NCBI GenBank assembly: GCA_035575135.1
Contig: DATLYE010000017.1
Location: forward strand, 1 to 64,000
Source: JANWXD01 sp035575135
Lineage (GTDB): Bacteria > Acidobacteriota > Terriglobia > Bryobacterales > Bryobacteraceae
Reading direction: 5' to 3'
DNA length: 64,000 nucleotides
The notes under the pieces are model-generated. The model worked only from the letters and a program-made list of their open reading frames with translations, was not told the DNA's origin and did no database searches. The first letter of the stretch is position 1; every line of letters starts with the position of its first letter. The position numbers were made by a program, and so were the translations under genes. This document shows positions 1-8,994 of this stretch, piece after piece.

Positions 1-1477
1 GGTTGTTGTAGAACAACTCCTGCCACTGCCGCACCATGCCCAGATACCCGTTGTTCACCACGATGATCTTGATCGGCAGCCCGTAGCTGGCAATCGTGGA
101 CAGCTCCGGAACCGACATCTGAAAGCCGCCGTCGCCCAGCACCGCGAAAACCAGCTTGTCCGGGCGCGCAAACTGGGCCCCGATGGCCGCCGGAAGACCG
201 AAACCCATCGAACCCAGGCCCCCCGAGCAGATCCACTGCCGCGGCTCGCTGAACCGGATGAACTGCGCCGCCCACATCTGATGCTGCCCCACATCCGCGG
301 TCACGATCGCTTTGCCGCCCGAAAGGCGGTCAATCTCCACCATCACATGCTGCGGCTTGATCTCCGTCTCCGAGAACACCGGCGCCAGGGGATGCTCCTG
401 CTGCCAGGCCCGGATCTGCCGCCACCACGCCCGCCGCGCCGCCGCCTTCCGCTCTCCCAGCTCAGGCTGGAGTTCGCGCAAAAGTGGGTTGAGCTTCGCG
501 AGCACGCGTTTCACATCTCCCACAATCGGCAGATCCGCCTTCCGGTTCTTGCCGATCTCCGCCGGGTCAATGTCCACATGGATCACTTTGGCATGCGGCG
601 CAAACGACGACAGCCGCCCCGTAACCCGGTCGTCGAAGCGCACCCCCAGCGCAATCAGCAGGTCCGTCGAGTACATCCCCATGTTGGCCGCATAGCTGCC
701 GTGCATGCCCGGCATGCTGATAAAGTTCGGATGGTCCCCGGGAAGCGCCCCCAGCCCCATCAGCGTGCATACCGCCGGCGCGTCAATGATCTCGACCAGC
801 TCCCGCAGCTCCGCGGCCGCTGCGGCGGCGACAATGCCCCCGCCCGCATACACGAACGGACGTTCGGCTTCCCAAATCATCTGGGCCGCCCGCCGGATCT
901 GACCCATGTGCCCTTCCGTGTAGACCTTGTAGCCGGGCAGATGAATCGAAGAAACCGGATGGTAGTGGCCCTGGCCCTGGAAGACGTCCTTGGGAATATC
1001 CACCAGCACCGGACCGGGCCTCCCCGTCGAGGCCACATAAAACGCCTCATGAATCACCTGCGGCAACTCGGCCAGATTCTTGACCAGATAGTTGTGCTTC
1101 GTGCAGGACCGTGTGATCCCGAACGTGTCCGCTTCCTGGAACGCGTCGCTGCCGATCAGCTTCGTGGAGACCTGGCCCGTGATCGCCACGATCGGAACCG
1201 AGTCCATCATCGCGTCCACCAGGCCCGTCACCAGGTTGGTCGCACCCGGCCCCGAAGTCGCGCAGCAAACACCCACTCGCCCCGTCGCGCGCGCGTAACC
1301 CTCGGCCGCAAACGCGGCATTCTGTTCGTGACGCACGAGTACGTGGCGGATCGGGTGGTCGTACATCGCGTCATAAAACGGTAGCGTGACGCCTCCCGGA
1401 TACCCGAACAGGCACTCCACGCCCTCCCGAACCAGACACTCCAGTAGCATCCGAGCGCCGCTCATCAACGCTGGCAT
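1..1477 (-). CDS. ilvB: Acetolactate synthase large subunit (partial, C-terminus beyond window)
   Basis: ThDP-dependent enzyme condensing two pyruvates (or pyruvate and 2-oxobutyrate) in the first common step of valine, leucine and isoleucine synthesis. The minus-strand translation starts MPALMSGARMLLECL and continues with YPGG, the ThDP glutamate in RHEQNAA, ATSGPGATN, and FGITRSCTKHNY. The C-terminal ThDP domain shows GDGGFQMS followed by VVNNGYLGMVRQW. About 492 codons are present and the frame is still open at base 1, so only the end of the ThDP domain is missing; the usual length is 560-600 residues. The ATG at 1477 follows a strong purine-rich site (AAGGAGAGAAGGA). The 380-base leader upstream carries the attenuator described separately. 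The small subunit, normally downstream, would lie outside the window. Confidence 0.96.
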   Translation of the reverse strand, partial: MPALMSGARMLLECLVREGVECLFGYPGGVTLPFYDAMYDHPIRHVLVRHEQNAAFAAEGYARATGRVGVCCATSGPGATNLVTGLVDAMMDSVPIVAITGQVSTKLIGSDAFQEADTFGITRSCTKHNYLVKNLAELPQVIHEAFYVASTGRPGPVLVDIPKDVFQGQGHYHPVSSIHLPGYKVYTEGHMGQIRRAAQMIWEAERPFVYAGGGIVAAAAAAELRELVEIIDAPAVCTLMGLGALPGDHPNFISMPGMHGSYAANMGMYSTDLLIALGVRFDDRVTGRLSSFAPHAKVIHVDIDPAEIGKNRKADLPIVGDVKRVLAKLNPLLRELQPELGERKAAARRAWWRQIRAWQQEHPLAPVFSETEIKPQHVMVEIDRLSGGKAIVTADVGQHQMWAAQFIRFSEPRQWICSGGLGSMGFGLPAAIGAQFARPDKLVFAVLGDGGFQMSVPELSTIASYGLPIKIIVVNNGYLGMVRQWQELFYNN

Positions 1478-1587
1478 GGTTCCTTCTCTCCTTCCCACTT
1501 CTCCGGGCGCACCAAACCTGCCCTCCGCCCCGCCGGCCTTCGGCGGCCCGGCCGCTGTGTCGCGAATTCTAAGTCTCTCTCCATATG

Positions 1588-1626
1588 AAAAAAGGCCACC
1601 GGCTGGATCCGACCCCGCCGATGGCC
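1588..1626 (-). terminator. Intrinsic terminator in the ilvB leader (attenuator arm 3:4)
   Basis: On the minus strand the arm GGCCATCGGC (1626-1617) pairs with GCCGGTGGCC (1603-1594), ten pairs with a single G.U, and is followed at once by six T (1593-1588). It lies about 110 bases upstream of the ilvB ATG and downstream of the leader-peptide stop, so it would stop transcription before ilvB unless its 5' arm is captured by an alternative pairing. Confidence 0.85.
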
Positions 1627-1671
1627 TCCCAAACTCTTGGCCGATCAGGCGGGGTCAGATACGGTGACCCC
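1611..1671 (-). promoter_or_regulatory. Attenuator alternative-pairing region (1:2 versus 2:3)
   Basis: GGGGTCA (1671-1665) can pair with TGACCCC (1657-1651), giving a 7-bp hairpin that overlaps the end of the leader-peptide frame. GACCCCGCC (1656-1648) is also perfectly complementary over 9 bases to GGCGGGGTC (1619-1611), which includes the end of the terminator 5' arm and its loop. The two pairings exclude each other. A ribosome stalled on the Ile/Val codons would cover region 1, free region 2 to pair with region 3, and disrupt the terminator. This is the classical his/trp/ilv attenuation logic. The complementarity is read from sequence; the regulation is inferred. Confidence 0.78.
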
Positions 1672-1782
1672 GATGAGAATAATAATGCTTACAACCGTGG
1701 AAACCTGAGGATTCAGAGCCGGATGGGGCAGTCTCACAGCGCCGCAACAGTTCGCCTTTTCGCCGGAGACTGTCATGCTCAT
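1645..1782 (-). CDS. ilvB leader peptide (branched-chain amino acid attenuator peptide)
   Basis: A 45-codon frame upstream of ilvB begins MSMTVSGEKANCCG and contains, near its end, VVSIIILIGVTV. That stretch holds four Ile, four Val and one Leu within 12 codons, which are the products of the downstream pathway. The TGA at 1647-1645 falls just after attenuator region 2, as expected for a control peptide. The start is either ATG at 1782 or ATG at 1776. No good Shine-Dalgarno site precedes them, and the best promoter would place transcription start near 1780, so the second ATG could be read leaderless. The codons are AT-rich (ATT ATT ATT, GTA) compared with this GC-rich genome. The peptide itself probably has no function beyond being translated. 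Confidence 0.78.
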   Translation of the reverse strand: MSMTVSGEKANCCGAVRLPHPALNPQVSTVVSIIILIGVTVSDPA

Positions 1783-1786
1783 TTCT

Positions 1787-1815
1787 ACTTTACGGCACAA
1801 GAGATGAAAATGCAA
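1787..1815 (-). promoter_or_regulatory. Putative promoter of the ilvB leader
   Basis: On the minus strand TTGCAT (1815-1810) and TAAAGT (1792-1787) are separated by 17 bases, a fair sigma-70 match in an AT-rich patch between the end of the protease gene and the leader peptide. It would start transcription around 1780, which makes the leader peptide nearly or fully leaderless. Confidence 0.45.
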
Positions 1816-1858
1816 GACCAGAATTGCATAAAAAATGATAATACCCGTATTGGCCGGT

Positions 1859-4402
1859 CTACGGGGACCGCACCGGGATCAGGAAAGGCTGGCTCAGCCG
1901 GTCGCCTACGCGAACCGTTACCGCGATCAACTGCCCCGCCGCCACTTTCTCGCTCAAACGGATCTCAATCAGATGGACGGAGGAATTCGTTTCCGAGAGC
2001 CGCAGGCTCACCGGCCGGTGAGGCACCCCTCCCACGCTGACGGTGACCGGCTCGGCAGGCGTCGTGACGCCGGGCTGATCCAGCCTGAATACCGACAGCA
2101 ACAAGGTCTCACCTGCTACCGCAGGCTCGGCCAGACTGACGGGCGTTCCGCTGGCCCGCGACACCGCAACGATCACCGGAGGCGCAAGATCAATTGCAAC
2201 CACGAAGGGGGGCAAGACCTCCCCTCCGACCTCCAGCCTGAGAATCGCCGGACCCACCCCCAGGCCTCCCGGCACCTCGAACAGGATTCCTTCTCCGGAA
2301 ACGCCCAGTACGCGCGCCGGCTGGTCGTTCAAGCTTAGACGTACGTCCTCAGGGCGCAAGCCTGCAGCAAGCCCCGAGATTTTCAGCAGCGCCTGCCCGC
2401 CGGAGTAAATGCTCGGCAATCCCGTATCCGGGTTCAAGGGCGAAGGGTCGGGCACGGGCGCGCCCGGCCTGCCCGGCTCGATCTGGATCGGATTGGATTG
2501 CTTCACCAGTTCGAAACCCGTAACAACCACCGGTGAAAGCGTTGCCGCCGCCGCACCCGGCGCTACGTGGACGTTGGCCAGCAACCGGTCCGGACCCAGA
2601 ACCCACACCCGGCGCACCACCACATCGCTGCTACCGAAGCCCACCACCGTTCGCCCCTGGCGGAAATTCGTGTTTACGCCGCGCACCTCCACCATCGCCT
2701 CCGAGCCGGCCGGCAAGGACCCGGGAGTGACGGACACCTCCGGGAGCGCCGAAGGTTCATAAACGTACGCGGGCGGCGCTTGACCGTCCAGAAACAACGA
2801 GGTCTGCCCGTCAGGGTTCAGGGCGGTCACCGTGGCGCGGTGTTCGGACGCTCCCGCCGGAGGCTCCACCACCAGCACGCTTGCCTCTTTGTCAAACTGG
2901 ACGAGGTCTGCCGCCGCCCCGTCAAAGAGAATCCGCGTCTGGTCGCTGAAGCCACTCCCGCTGATAACCGCCACTTTGCGGCCGCTCGAATCTGTAGCCG
3001 GGCTCACCGACTGAATGGACGGTGGAGGGGACGCTACCAAATTGAGGCCCGCCGGCAGCACGTACAGATCACTGCCCCGGCTGAACACCAGATGCCGCGG
3101 CCCTACCCCCGAAAAGGGCGTAAAGTGAAAACTCAGTTGCAGAAAATTCGGAGCGGGCGGGTAGGCCCGGATGCCGTCGGGCAACACCGATGCGGAGCCC
3201 CCGATCACGCTCGCCTGCAATCCCGGAGCCACCGCGCCATTCTCGATCAGACCCACGCCCGAGGCGACCAGAAAATTCCGCGGACCATTCGTGTTGAGAA
3301 AAGCAGGCTTGACGGCAATGTTGCCGGGGAAGCTGTACGTCGTCACTCCGTAAAGCGTCAGCGGTCCCCGCGGCGTGACTTGGAAATCATAGCCTTCCAG
3401 CGAGGCGCCCGGAGTGACCTCCAGTACGGCGGCTTGCAGCACGTCCCGCGTACCCGGGAAAAACTGGGTCTCAAACAGCGGCCCGGCCGCGAATCGCTGG
3501 CCGTCCGGTCCCAGCGGCAGCACGATGTCGTCCGGCCCCAGTTCCGGCTGCAGCGAGGGCGGCAGCGCGTGAACATAAAGGTAGTAGCGGCCCGGCGGAA
3601 TGCCGCCGATGTGGTAATAGCCGTCCGGGTCGCTCAAGGCCGCAACCACGGCGCCGCTCGGCGACAGAGCCACCACCGAAGCCAGGTGAACGCCCGCCCC
3701 GTTGGCCGTAACCCGCCCCTTGATGCCGCCGGTCTGCGACGCGAACTCCGGCTTCGGATACAACAGTGAAATGCCCGCAATATCGTCGTCGGCGAGAGGC
3801 CGCGCACGTGTAGTGGCCCGCGTCACCTGCGTGGACATCACGCTCGAGGCCTGGGTGTGCTGCAACCCCAGGGCGTGGCCCATCTCATGAACCAGGGTCA
3901 GAAAGAAGGCATCACTGTAGCTCGGACGGTTCGACAGGTCCTTCGGTAGCACCAGAACGGAACGCAGAATCGGCACGAAGGCCCCTTCTCCCTCCCCTGT
4001 CATCTCGGCCCGCACCGTGGGGCCGCCGAGGGCCACGAGCCCTGGGGGAACTTCATCAAAGATCACGTCAATTCCGGGCGTGCTCTGTGCGAGACCGCGG
4101 TCGGCAAACCCGCCGAAAGCCAGCCGCAGCTCCGAGGTCGGCACCTCGCTCCAGGTGCGAGCCGCCAGGCGGATCTGACTCAGCAGCGACTCGAGGCTGT
4201 CCCCGGGCGCCATTTGCTCCGGTCCCCGGCTGGAGACGAAGAAGTGTAACGTATGGTTGGGCAGGGACTTGAGATCGAACTTCTCGGGGACCGGAGCAAA
4301 TGGCCCCGTGCGGCTGCGGTAATGCAGAAAGTGATAGTGGGCCCACAGCGTGCCGCTCATCGCCAGCCCGGCTCCCAGCAGCACCTTCGCCCGGATCATC
4401 AC
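1859..4402 (-). CDS. Exported matrixin-type metalloprotease with IPT-like repeats
   Basis: Probable zinc endopeptidase acting outside the cytoplasm. An N-terminal hydrophobic segment (residues about 5-22) serves as signal or anchor. The zinc motif HEMGHALGLQH occupies residues 172-182 and is followed by the Met-turn SSVM (M188), diagnostic of metzincins of the matrixin type. A carboxypeptidase-regulatory-like domain follows (VTANGAGVHLASVVAL...GYYHIGGIPPGRYYL). After it come roughly 500 residues of Ig/IPT-like beta-sandwich repeats (VISGSGFSDQTRILFDG; VEVRGVNTNFRQG), probably adhesive or structural. At 847 residues it is far longer than a bare catalytic domain. The start ATG at 4402 overlaps the stop of the upstream gene (ATGA), so the two are translationally coupled. 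The substrate is unknown. Confidence 0.85.
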   Translation of the reverse strand: MMIRAKVLLGAGLAMSGTLWAHYHFLHYRSRTGPFAPVPEKFDLKSLPNHTLHFFVSSRGPEQMAPGDSLESLLSQIRLAARTWSEVPTSELRLAFGGFADRGLAQSTPGIDVIFDEVPPGLVALGGPTVRAEMTGEGEGAFVPILRSVLVLPKDLSNRPSYSDAFFLTLVHEMGHALGLQHTQASSVMSTQVTRATTRARPLADDDIAGISLLYPKPEFASQTGGIKGRVTANGAGVHLASVVALSPSGAVVAALSDPDGYYHIGGIPPGRYYLYVHALPPSLQPELGPDDIVLPLGPDGQRFAAGPLFETQFFPGTRDVLQAAVLEVTPGASLEGYDFQVTPRGPLTLYGVTTYSFPGNIAVKPAFLNTNGPRNFLVASGVGLIENGAVAPGLQASVIGGSASVLPDGIRAYPPAPNFLQLSFHFTPFSGVGPRHLVFSRGSDLYVLPAGLNLVASPPPSIQSVSPATDSSGRKVAVISGSGFSDQTRILFDGAAADLVQFDKEASVLVVEPPAGASEHRATVTALNPDGQTSLFLDGQAPPAYVYEPSALPEVSVTPGSLPAGSEAMVEVRGVNTNFRQGRTVVGFGSSDVVVRRVWVLGPDRLLANVHVAPGAAAATLSPVVVTGFELVKQSNPIQIEPGRPGAPVPDPSPLNPDTGLPSIYSGGQALLKISGLAAGLRPEDVRLSLNDQPARVLGVSGEGILFEVPGGLGVGPAILRLEVGGEVLPPFVVAIDLAPPVIVAVSRASGTPVSLAEPAVAGETLLLSVFRLDQPGVTTPAEPVTVSVGGVPHRPVSLRLSETNSSVHLIEIRLSEKVAAGQLIAVTVRVGDRLSQPFLIPVRSP

Positions 4403-4944
4403 CGCCCTTCCTGTGCGCCTCGCGAGATCGCCGCCACGCGCGCCCGAAGATCCGCCAGCCGCAGGCGCACCGCCTCGTCAGTAATCACCCTGCCGGACTT
4501 GGGGTCCACCATGGCTGCCGTGCTCGCCGCCCGCCAGGCCATCTCGCCGCCCGCCTCCTCCTTGCTGACGGCAAACACGCCTTGGGAAAGCCCCACGACA
4601 TGCGTCAGGCCGTTGCGGCCCGTCCACAGAAACAGCACGTACTCCCCGCCTTCCTGCAGTTTCGGGGCCCCGGAAAACGTCTGCCGCAGCCCCATGGCCA
4701 CCCCGCCCGGCACCACGACTTCCAGTTGTTGCGCCTCCGGACCCTTCCAGCGCTCCATCACCTGGACCGTCCAGCGCGTATAGATCACCGGGCCGTGAAC
4801 GTACGCTCGCGGGGAATACACCCGCCCTCGAACTACAGCTGTAGATTTTTCGATCAGCTCGTCAAGCGACAGCCGCTCGAGCGTTGCGCTTTCCCCAAGC
4901 TGGAGCACAGCCACAATTGCGAGCGTAATTCGGGCGGCACGCAT
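4399..4944 (-). CDS. Small exported protein coupled to the metalloprotease
   Basis: A 181-residue protein starting MRAARITLAIVAVLQLGESA, which reads as a signal peptide. The mature part contains STAVVRGRV, YTRWTVQVMERWKG, LEVVVPGG and YVLFLWTG, a compact beta-rich pattern. I recognise it only as a recurrent companion-type domain, with no known enzymatic role. Its stop overlaps the start of the matrixin gene by 4 bases, which suggests co-translation and a joint role such as folding, inhibition or surface assembly. An open frame continues upstream to 5271, but the signal peptide places the true start at 4944. Codons for Ser-Thr-Ala-Val include an AT-rich 12-bp palindrome (4833-4844), noted separately. 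Confidence 0.75.
   Translation of the reverse strand: MRAARITLAIVAVLQLGESATLERLSLDELIEKSTAVVRGRVYSPRAYVHGPVIYTRWTVQVMERWKGPEAQQLEVVVPGGVAMGLRQTFSGAPKLQEGGEYVLFLWTGRNGLTHVVGLSQGVFAVSKEEAGGEMAWRAASTAAMVDPKSGRVITDEAVRLRLADLRARVAAISRGAQEGR
4833..4844. repeat. 12-bp palindrome CTACAGCTGTAG (copy 1)
   Basis: A perfect palindrome inside the small exported-protein gene. It is spelled with codons (ACA, GCT, GTA) unusual for the surrounding GC-rich coding sequence. The identical palindrome occurs inside purB at 45215-45226. Its TACA-N2-TGTA core resembles operators of the BlaI/MecI/CopY repressor family; any binding here is a guess. Confidence 0.5.
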
Positions 4945-5075
4945 GGCGTCCCCGTGGACTCTTGCACGCCCGGTGCCACTCAGCGGTCTGCTAACCCGTT
5001 GTGAAACCGCCCCGCATACCCCCTCCCTCGCAGCCCTGCTGTGGCCGCTTGACACGGCCGCCCGCCACGGCCGCC

Positions 5076-6230
<1,155 letters not shown>

Positions 6231-6273
6231 CTCCCGATTCCGCTCCTTGTCGTGCCAGTGTTGTGAGGGAAAC

Positions 6274-7338
6274 CTATTCCCGCCAGCCGTGCGCCTGGCG
6301 GACGGCCGCCATCGTGGCCAGAATCTTGTTCCAGGTCTCCTGCCGGAGCATGACCTCGTTGGGGAACATGCAGCCGTCCCAGCAGATGTGCCGGAAGGCT
6401 CGCGTGAGCGCGCCGTTCTCGTCCCGCAGCCAGTGACCCGCATCCCGCACGATGTCCAGCTTGCCGTTGGGATCGTCCGGCAGGCAGTGCCGCCCGGTCT
6501 TGTCGTGCGAACCCGCCCCTTTCACCGTGGCGTCGTTCTGCGCCACATGGAAGTCAATCGTCCAGGGCCGCAAGGCCCGCGTCAGCTGCCGCAGCGCCTC
6601 CTGCAGCCGCTCGGTCTGACTCCACTCGAAGTCCTCCGGCAGGATCCGGTCTTCCGGCGCGTTGTAGCCCAGCGTGAACAGCAGCGTGTGCGCCATGTCG
6701 GCCTGAAAGCCCAGCGTCTTCGGCCGGTCCACCCGCTCGAGCAACTCCACCACCTTCCGCCAGCTGTGCATCCCGCCCCAGCAGATTTCCCCTTCGGCCG
6801 CCAGCCGCTCGCCGTGGTCCTCGGCGATCGTACAGGCTTCCCGAAACGTGGCCACCAGCCGCTGCGTGTTGCCTTCCGGATCCTGAAGCCATTCCGCAGG
6901 ACTCGCGGCCGAATCAATCCGGATGACGCCGTAAGGACGCACGCCCAGCTCCCGCAGCGCTGCACCGATCCGGCAGGCCTTGCGCACCTGGGTGAGAAAA
7001 CGCTGGCGCTCCTCCTGGCTGCCCATGGCCGAGCCGCCTCCCGTGGGCGGCCACACCGGAGCCACCAGCGAGCCGGCCACAAAGTTCCGCGCCCGCAGCT
7101 TGTCGGCCAGCCGCTTCAGATCATCCGGGCTGGAATCAATCGAAATGTGCGGATCGTACAAAAACAGATCCACGCCCTCGAAGCGGACCCCGTCGGCCTC
7201 GGCCGCCGCCGTCAGATCCAGCATCGTGTCCAGATCAATCGGTGGCTCCGACCCCGGGCCTTTGCCCACCAGTCCGGGCCACATGGCGTTGTGCAGTCTC
7301 GGGTAGTTGTTTTGTGTCCCTTCAGCCATCGCCTCCAT
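6274..7338 (-). CDS. Sugar phosphate isomerase/epimerase-like TIM-barrel protein
   Basis: A 354-residue protein with features of the xylose-isomerase-like TIM barrel (AP endonuclease 2 superfamily): FEGVDLFLYDPH near the first strands, acidic and histidine residues such as CWGGMHSWRK, GFQADMAHTLLF and TIDFHVAQND that typically bind a divalent metal, and HCLPDDPNGKLD. The start is ATG at 7338 or the in-frame ATG at 7326 (MAEGTQNN). It precedes a MocA oxidoreductase on the same strand; isomerase plus MocA dehydrogenase is a common pairing for inositol or rare-sugar breakdown. The specific substrate is unknown. Confidence 0.82.
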   Translation of the reverse strand: MEAMAEGTQNNYPRLHNAMWPGLVGKGPGSEPPIDLDTMLDLTAAAEADGVRFEGVDLFLYDPHISIDSSPDDLKRLADKLRARNFVAGSLVAPVWPPTGGGSAMGSQEERQRFLTQVRKACRIGAALRELGVRPYGVIRIDSAASPAEWLQDPEGNTQRLVATFREACTIAEDHGERLAAEGEICWGGMHSWRKVVELLERVDRPKTLGFQADMAHTLLFTLGYNAPEDRILPEDFEWSQTERLQEALRQLTRALRPWTIDFHVAQNDATVKGAGSHDKTGRHCLPDDPNGKLDIVRDAGHWLRDENGALTRAFRHICWDGCMFPNEVMLRQETWNKILATMAAVRQAHGWRE

Positions 7339-7457
7339 GCCTCATCGGTAGCATATAGCGCCCTCGCGCCCGCTGCAAGGCTTCGCGCAGCCGGACAGCG
7401 CGCCCGGAAAAGCTTCACCCCGGCCGCTCCGCCGCGACCTTCCGCGCCGCCGCGCCG

Positions 7458-7490
7458 TTGACTTGACCAGGCCAATATGGTACGCTTGGC
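7458..7490 (+). promoter_or_regulatory. Putative pdxR promoter with overlapping inverted repeat
   Basis: TTGACT (7458-7463) and TACGCT (7481-7486) are 17 bases apart on the plus strand. An inverted repeat GCCAA-N10-TTGGC (7471-7490) overlaps the -10 box and ends 8 bases before the chosen pdxR ATG. MocR/PdxR proteins commonly bind repeats at their own promoter, so this is a candidate autoregulatory operator. Confidence 0.4.
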
Positions 7491-7498
7491 TCACCGGC

Positions 7499-8980
7499 AT
7501 GTTGGGTGCGCTCCAGCTCGATCCCGGCGCCGAGATGCCGCTCTACCTCCAGCTGGCCGAGCAAATCCGCGAATTCATTCGCTCCGGGCGCCTCGCCGCC
7601 GGAGACCGCCTCCCCGCCACCCGCGAATTGGCTGGTAAACTTGGCCTGAACCGCTCTACCGTCAACGCCGCCTACGCCCTCCTCCACTCCGAAGGCCTGA
7701 TCCAGGGCCACGTGGGCCGGGGCAGTTTCGTCTCCACCCGCCTCCCCGGCCGCAGCCGCGACTGGAGCCGCCTCCTCGAGCCCGTAAGCCGCTTCAGCGC
7801 CCTCTCCTTCGCCACCGCCGGCGAGCCGCAGGATTTCATCAGCTTCGCCACCTCCCGCCCGGACGAGAGCCTGTTCCCCCTGGAAGAATTCCGCGCCAGC
7901 TGCCGCGAGGTGATCGAAAGTGCGGAAGCCCGCGCCCTGCTCCAGCTCGGCTCCCCCGCCGGATACGCCCCGCTGCGGGAGTATCTGCTCGACCAGGCCC
8001 GGCGAGAAAACCTTCTCCGTCCGAGCGACGACGTCCTGATCACCAGCGGCTGCCAGCAGGCGCTCGATCTCCTCCACCGCGTGCTCGTGCGCCCGGGCGA
8101 CGTCGTGGCCATCGAAGAGCCGGCCTCCCCGGGTCTGCGCAGCCTGTTCCTGCGCGCCGGCGCGCGGCTGGTGGGTGTGCCCATCCGCCCCACCGGCTTG
8201 GATCTGGCGCAACTCGAGCAGGTGCTCGCGCGCGAGCGCCCCCGCCTCCTCGTGGTCACCCCCAGCTTCCAGAACCCCACCGGATTGTGCCTGTCGCGCG
8301 AGGCGCGCCGCGCCGTGCTGGAGCTGGCCGGCGCCTCCGGCGCCGTCGTCGTCGAAAATGACATCTACGGCGATCTGCGCTATAACGGAGCCCCGCTGCC
8401 TACCCTCAAACAGATGGATGAAACCGGCGACACCGTCCTGCTGCGCAGCTTCTCCAAGGTCGCTTTCCCGGGCCTGCGGGTCGGATGGCTCATCGGTCCC
8501 CGGCCTTTGGTGGCCCGCCTGGCCGAGGCCAAGCAGTGGACCGACCTGCACACCGACCAGCTTTCCCAGGCCGTCCTGTTGCGCTTCGCCCTCTCCGGCC
8601 GCCTGGCGCGGCACCGCGAGCGCGTCCGGCGCGCCGGCGCCGAGCGGCTCGCCGCCGCGTTGACGGCCTGCCGCCGCCACCTGCCCCAAGGCGCTTCCTG
8701 GACGCAGCCTCAGGGAGGCATGAACCTCTGGATCCGCTTGCCCGAGCCGCTCGACACCGCCGAACTGCTGCCCCGCGCCCGCCAGGAAAAGGTCACCTAT
8801 CTGCCCGGCAAGTTCTTCGAAGTCTCATTGCCCCAGGGAGCCGGCCTGCGCATCTGCTTTGCCGGCGTGCCCCCGGCTCAGATCCGCACCGGCATCAGTA
8901 TCCTGGGAAGAATTTTCAAGGAGGAAGTGGACCGCGCCCGCGCCGCCGGCCGCCTCAGCCCGGCCCCGGCGCTGGTTTGA
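7499..8980 (+). CDS. pdxR: MocR/PdxR-type GntR regulator with aminotransferase domain
   Basis: Likely PLP-sensing regulator of the pyridoxal-5'-phosphate genes just downstream. The N-terminal GntR winged helix includes PLYLQLAEQIREFIRSGRL, LPATRELAGKLGLNRSTVNAAY and GHVGRGSFV. The C-terminal fold-type I aminotransferase domain includes SGCQQALDLLHRVL, TPSFQNPTG and the PLP-lysine motif RSFSKVAFPGLRVGW. Length from ATG 7499 is 493 residues, typical of MocR proteins. A TTG at 7463 would add 12 residues without domain support. The gene ends 14 bases before pdxS and faces the same way. The gene symbol rests on that context. Confidence 0.88.
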   Translation: MLGALQLDPGAEMPLYLQLAEQIREFIRSGRLAAGDRLPATRELAGKLGLNRSTVNAAYALLHSEGLIQGHVGRGSFVSTRLPGRSRDWSRLLEPVSRFSALSFATAGEPQDFISFATSRPDESLFPLEEFRASCREVIESAEARALLQLGSPAGYAPLREYLLDQARRENLLRPSDDVLITSGCQQALDLLHRVLVRPGDVVAIEEPASPGLRSLFLRAGARLVGVPIRPTGLDLAQLEQVLARERPRLLVVTPSFQNPTGLCLSREARRAVLELAGASGAVVVENDIYGDLRYNGAPLPTLKQMDETGDTVLLRSFSKVAFPGLRVGWLIGPRPLVARLAEAKQWTDLHTDQLSQAVLLRFALSGRLARHRERVRRAGAERLAAALTACRRHLPQGASWTQPQGGMNLWIRLPEPLDTAELLPRARQEKVTYLPGKFFEVSLPQGAGLRICFAGVPPAQIRTGISILGRIFKEEVDRARAAGRLSPAPALV

Positions 8981-8994
8981 AACAGGGAGGAACT

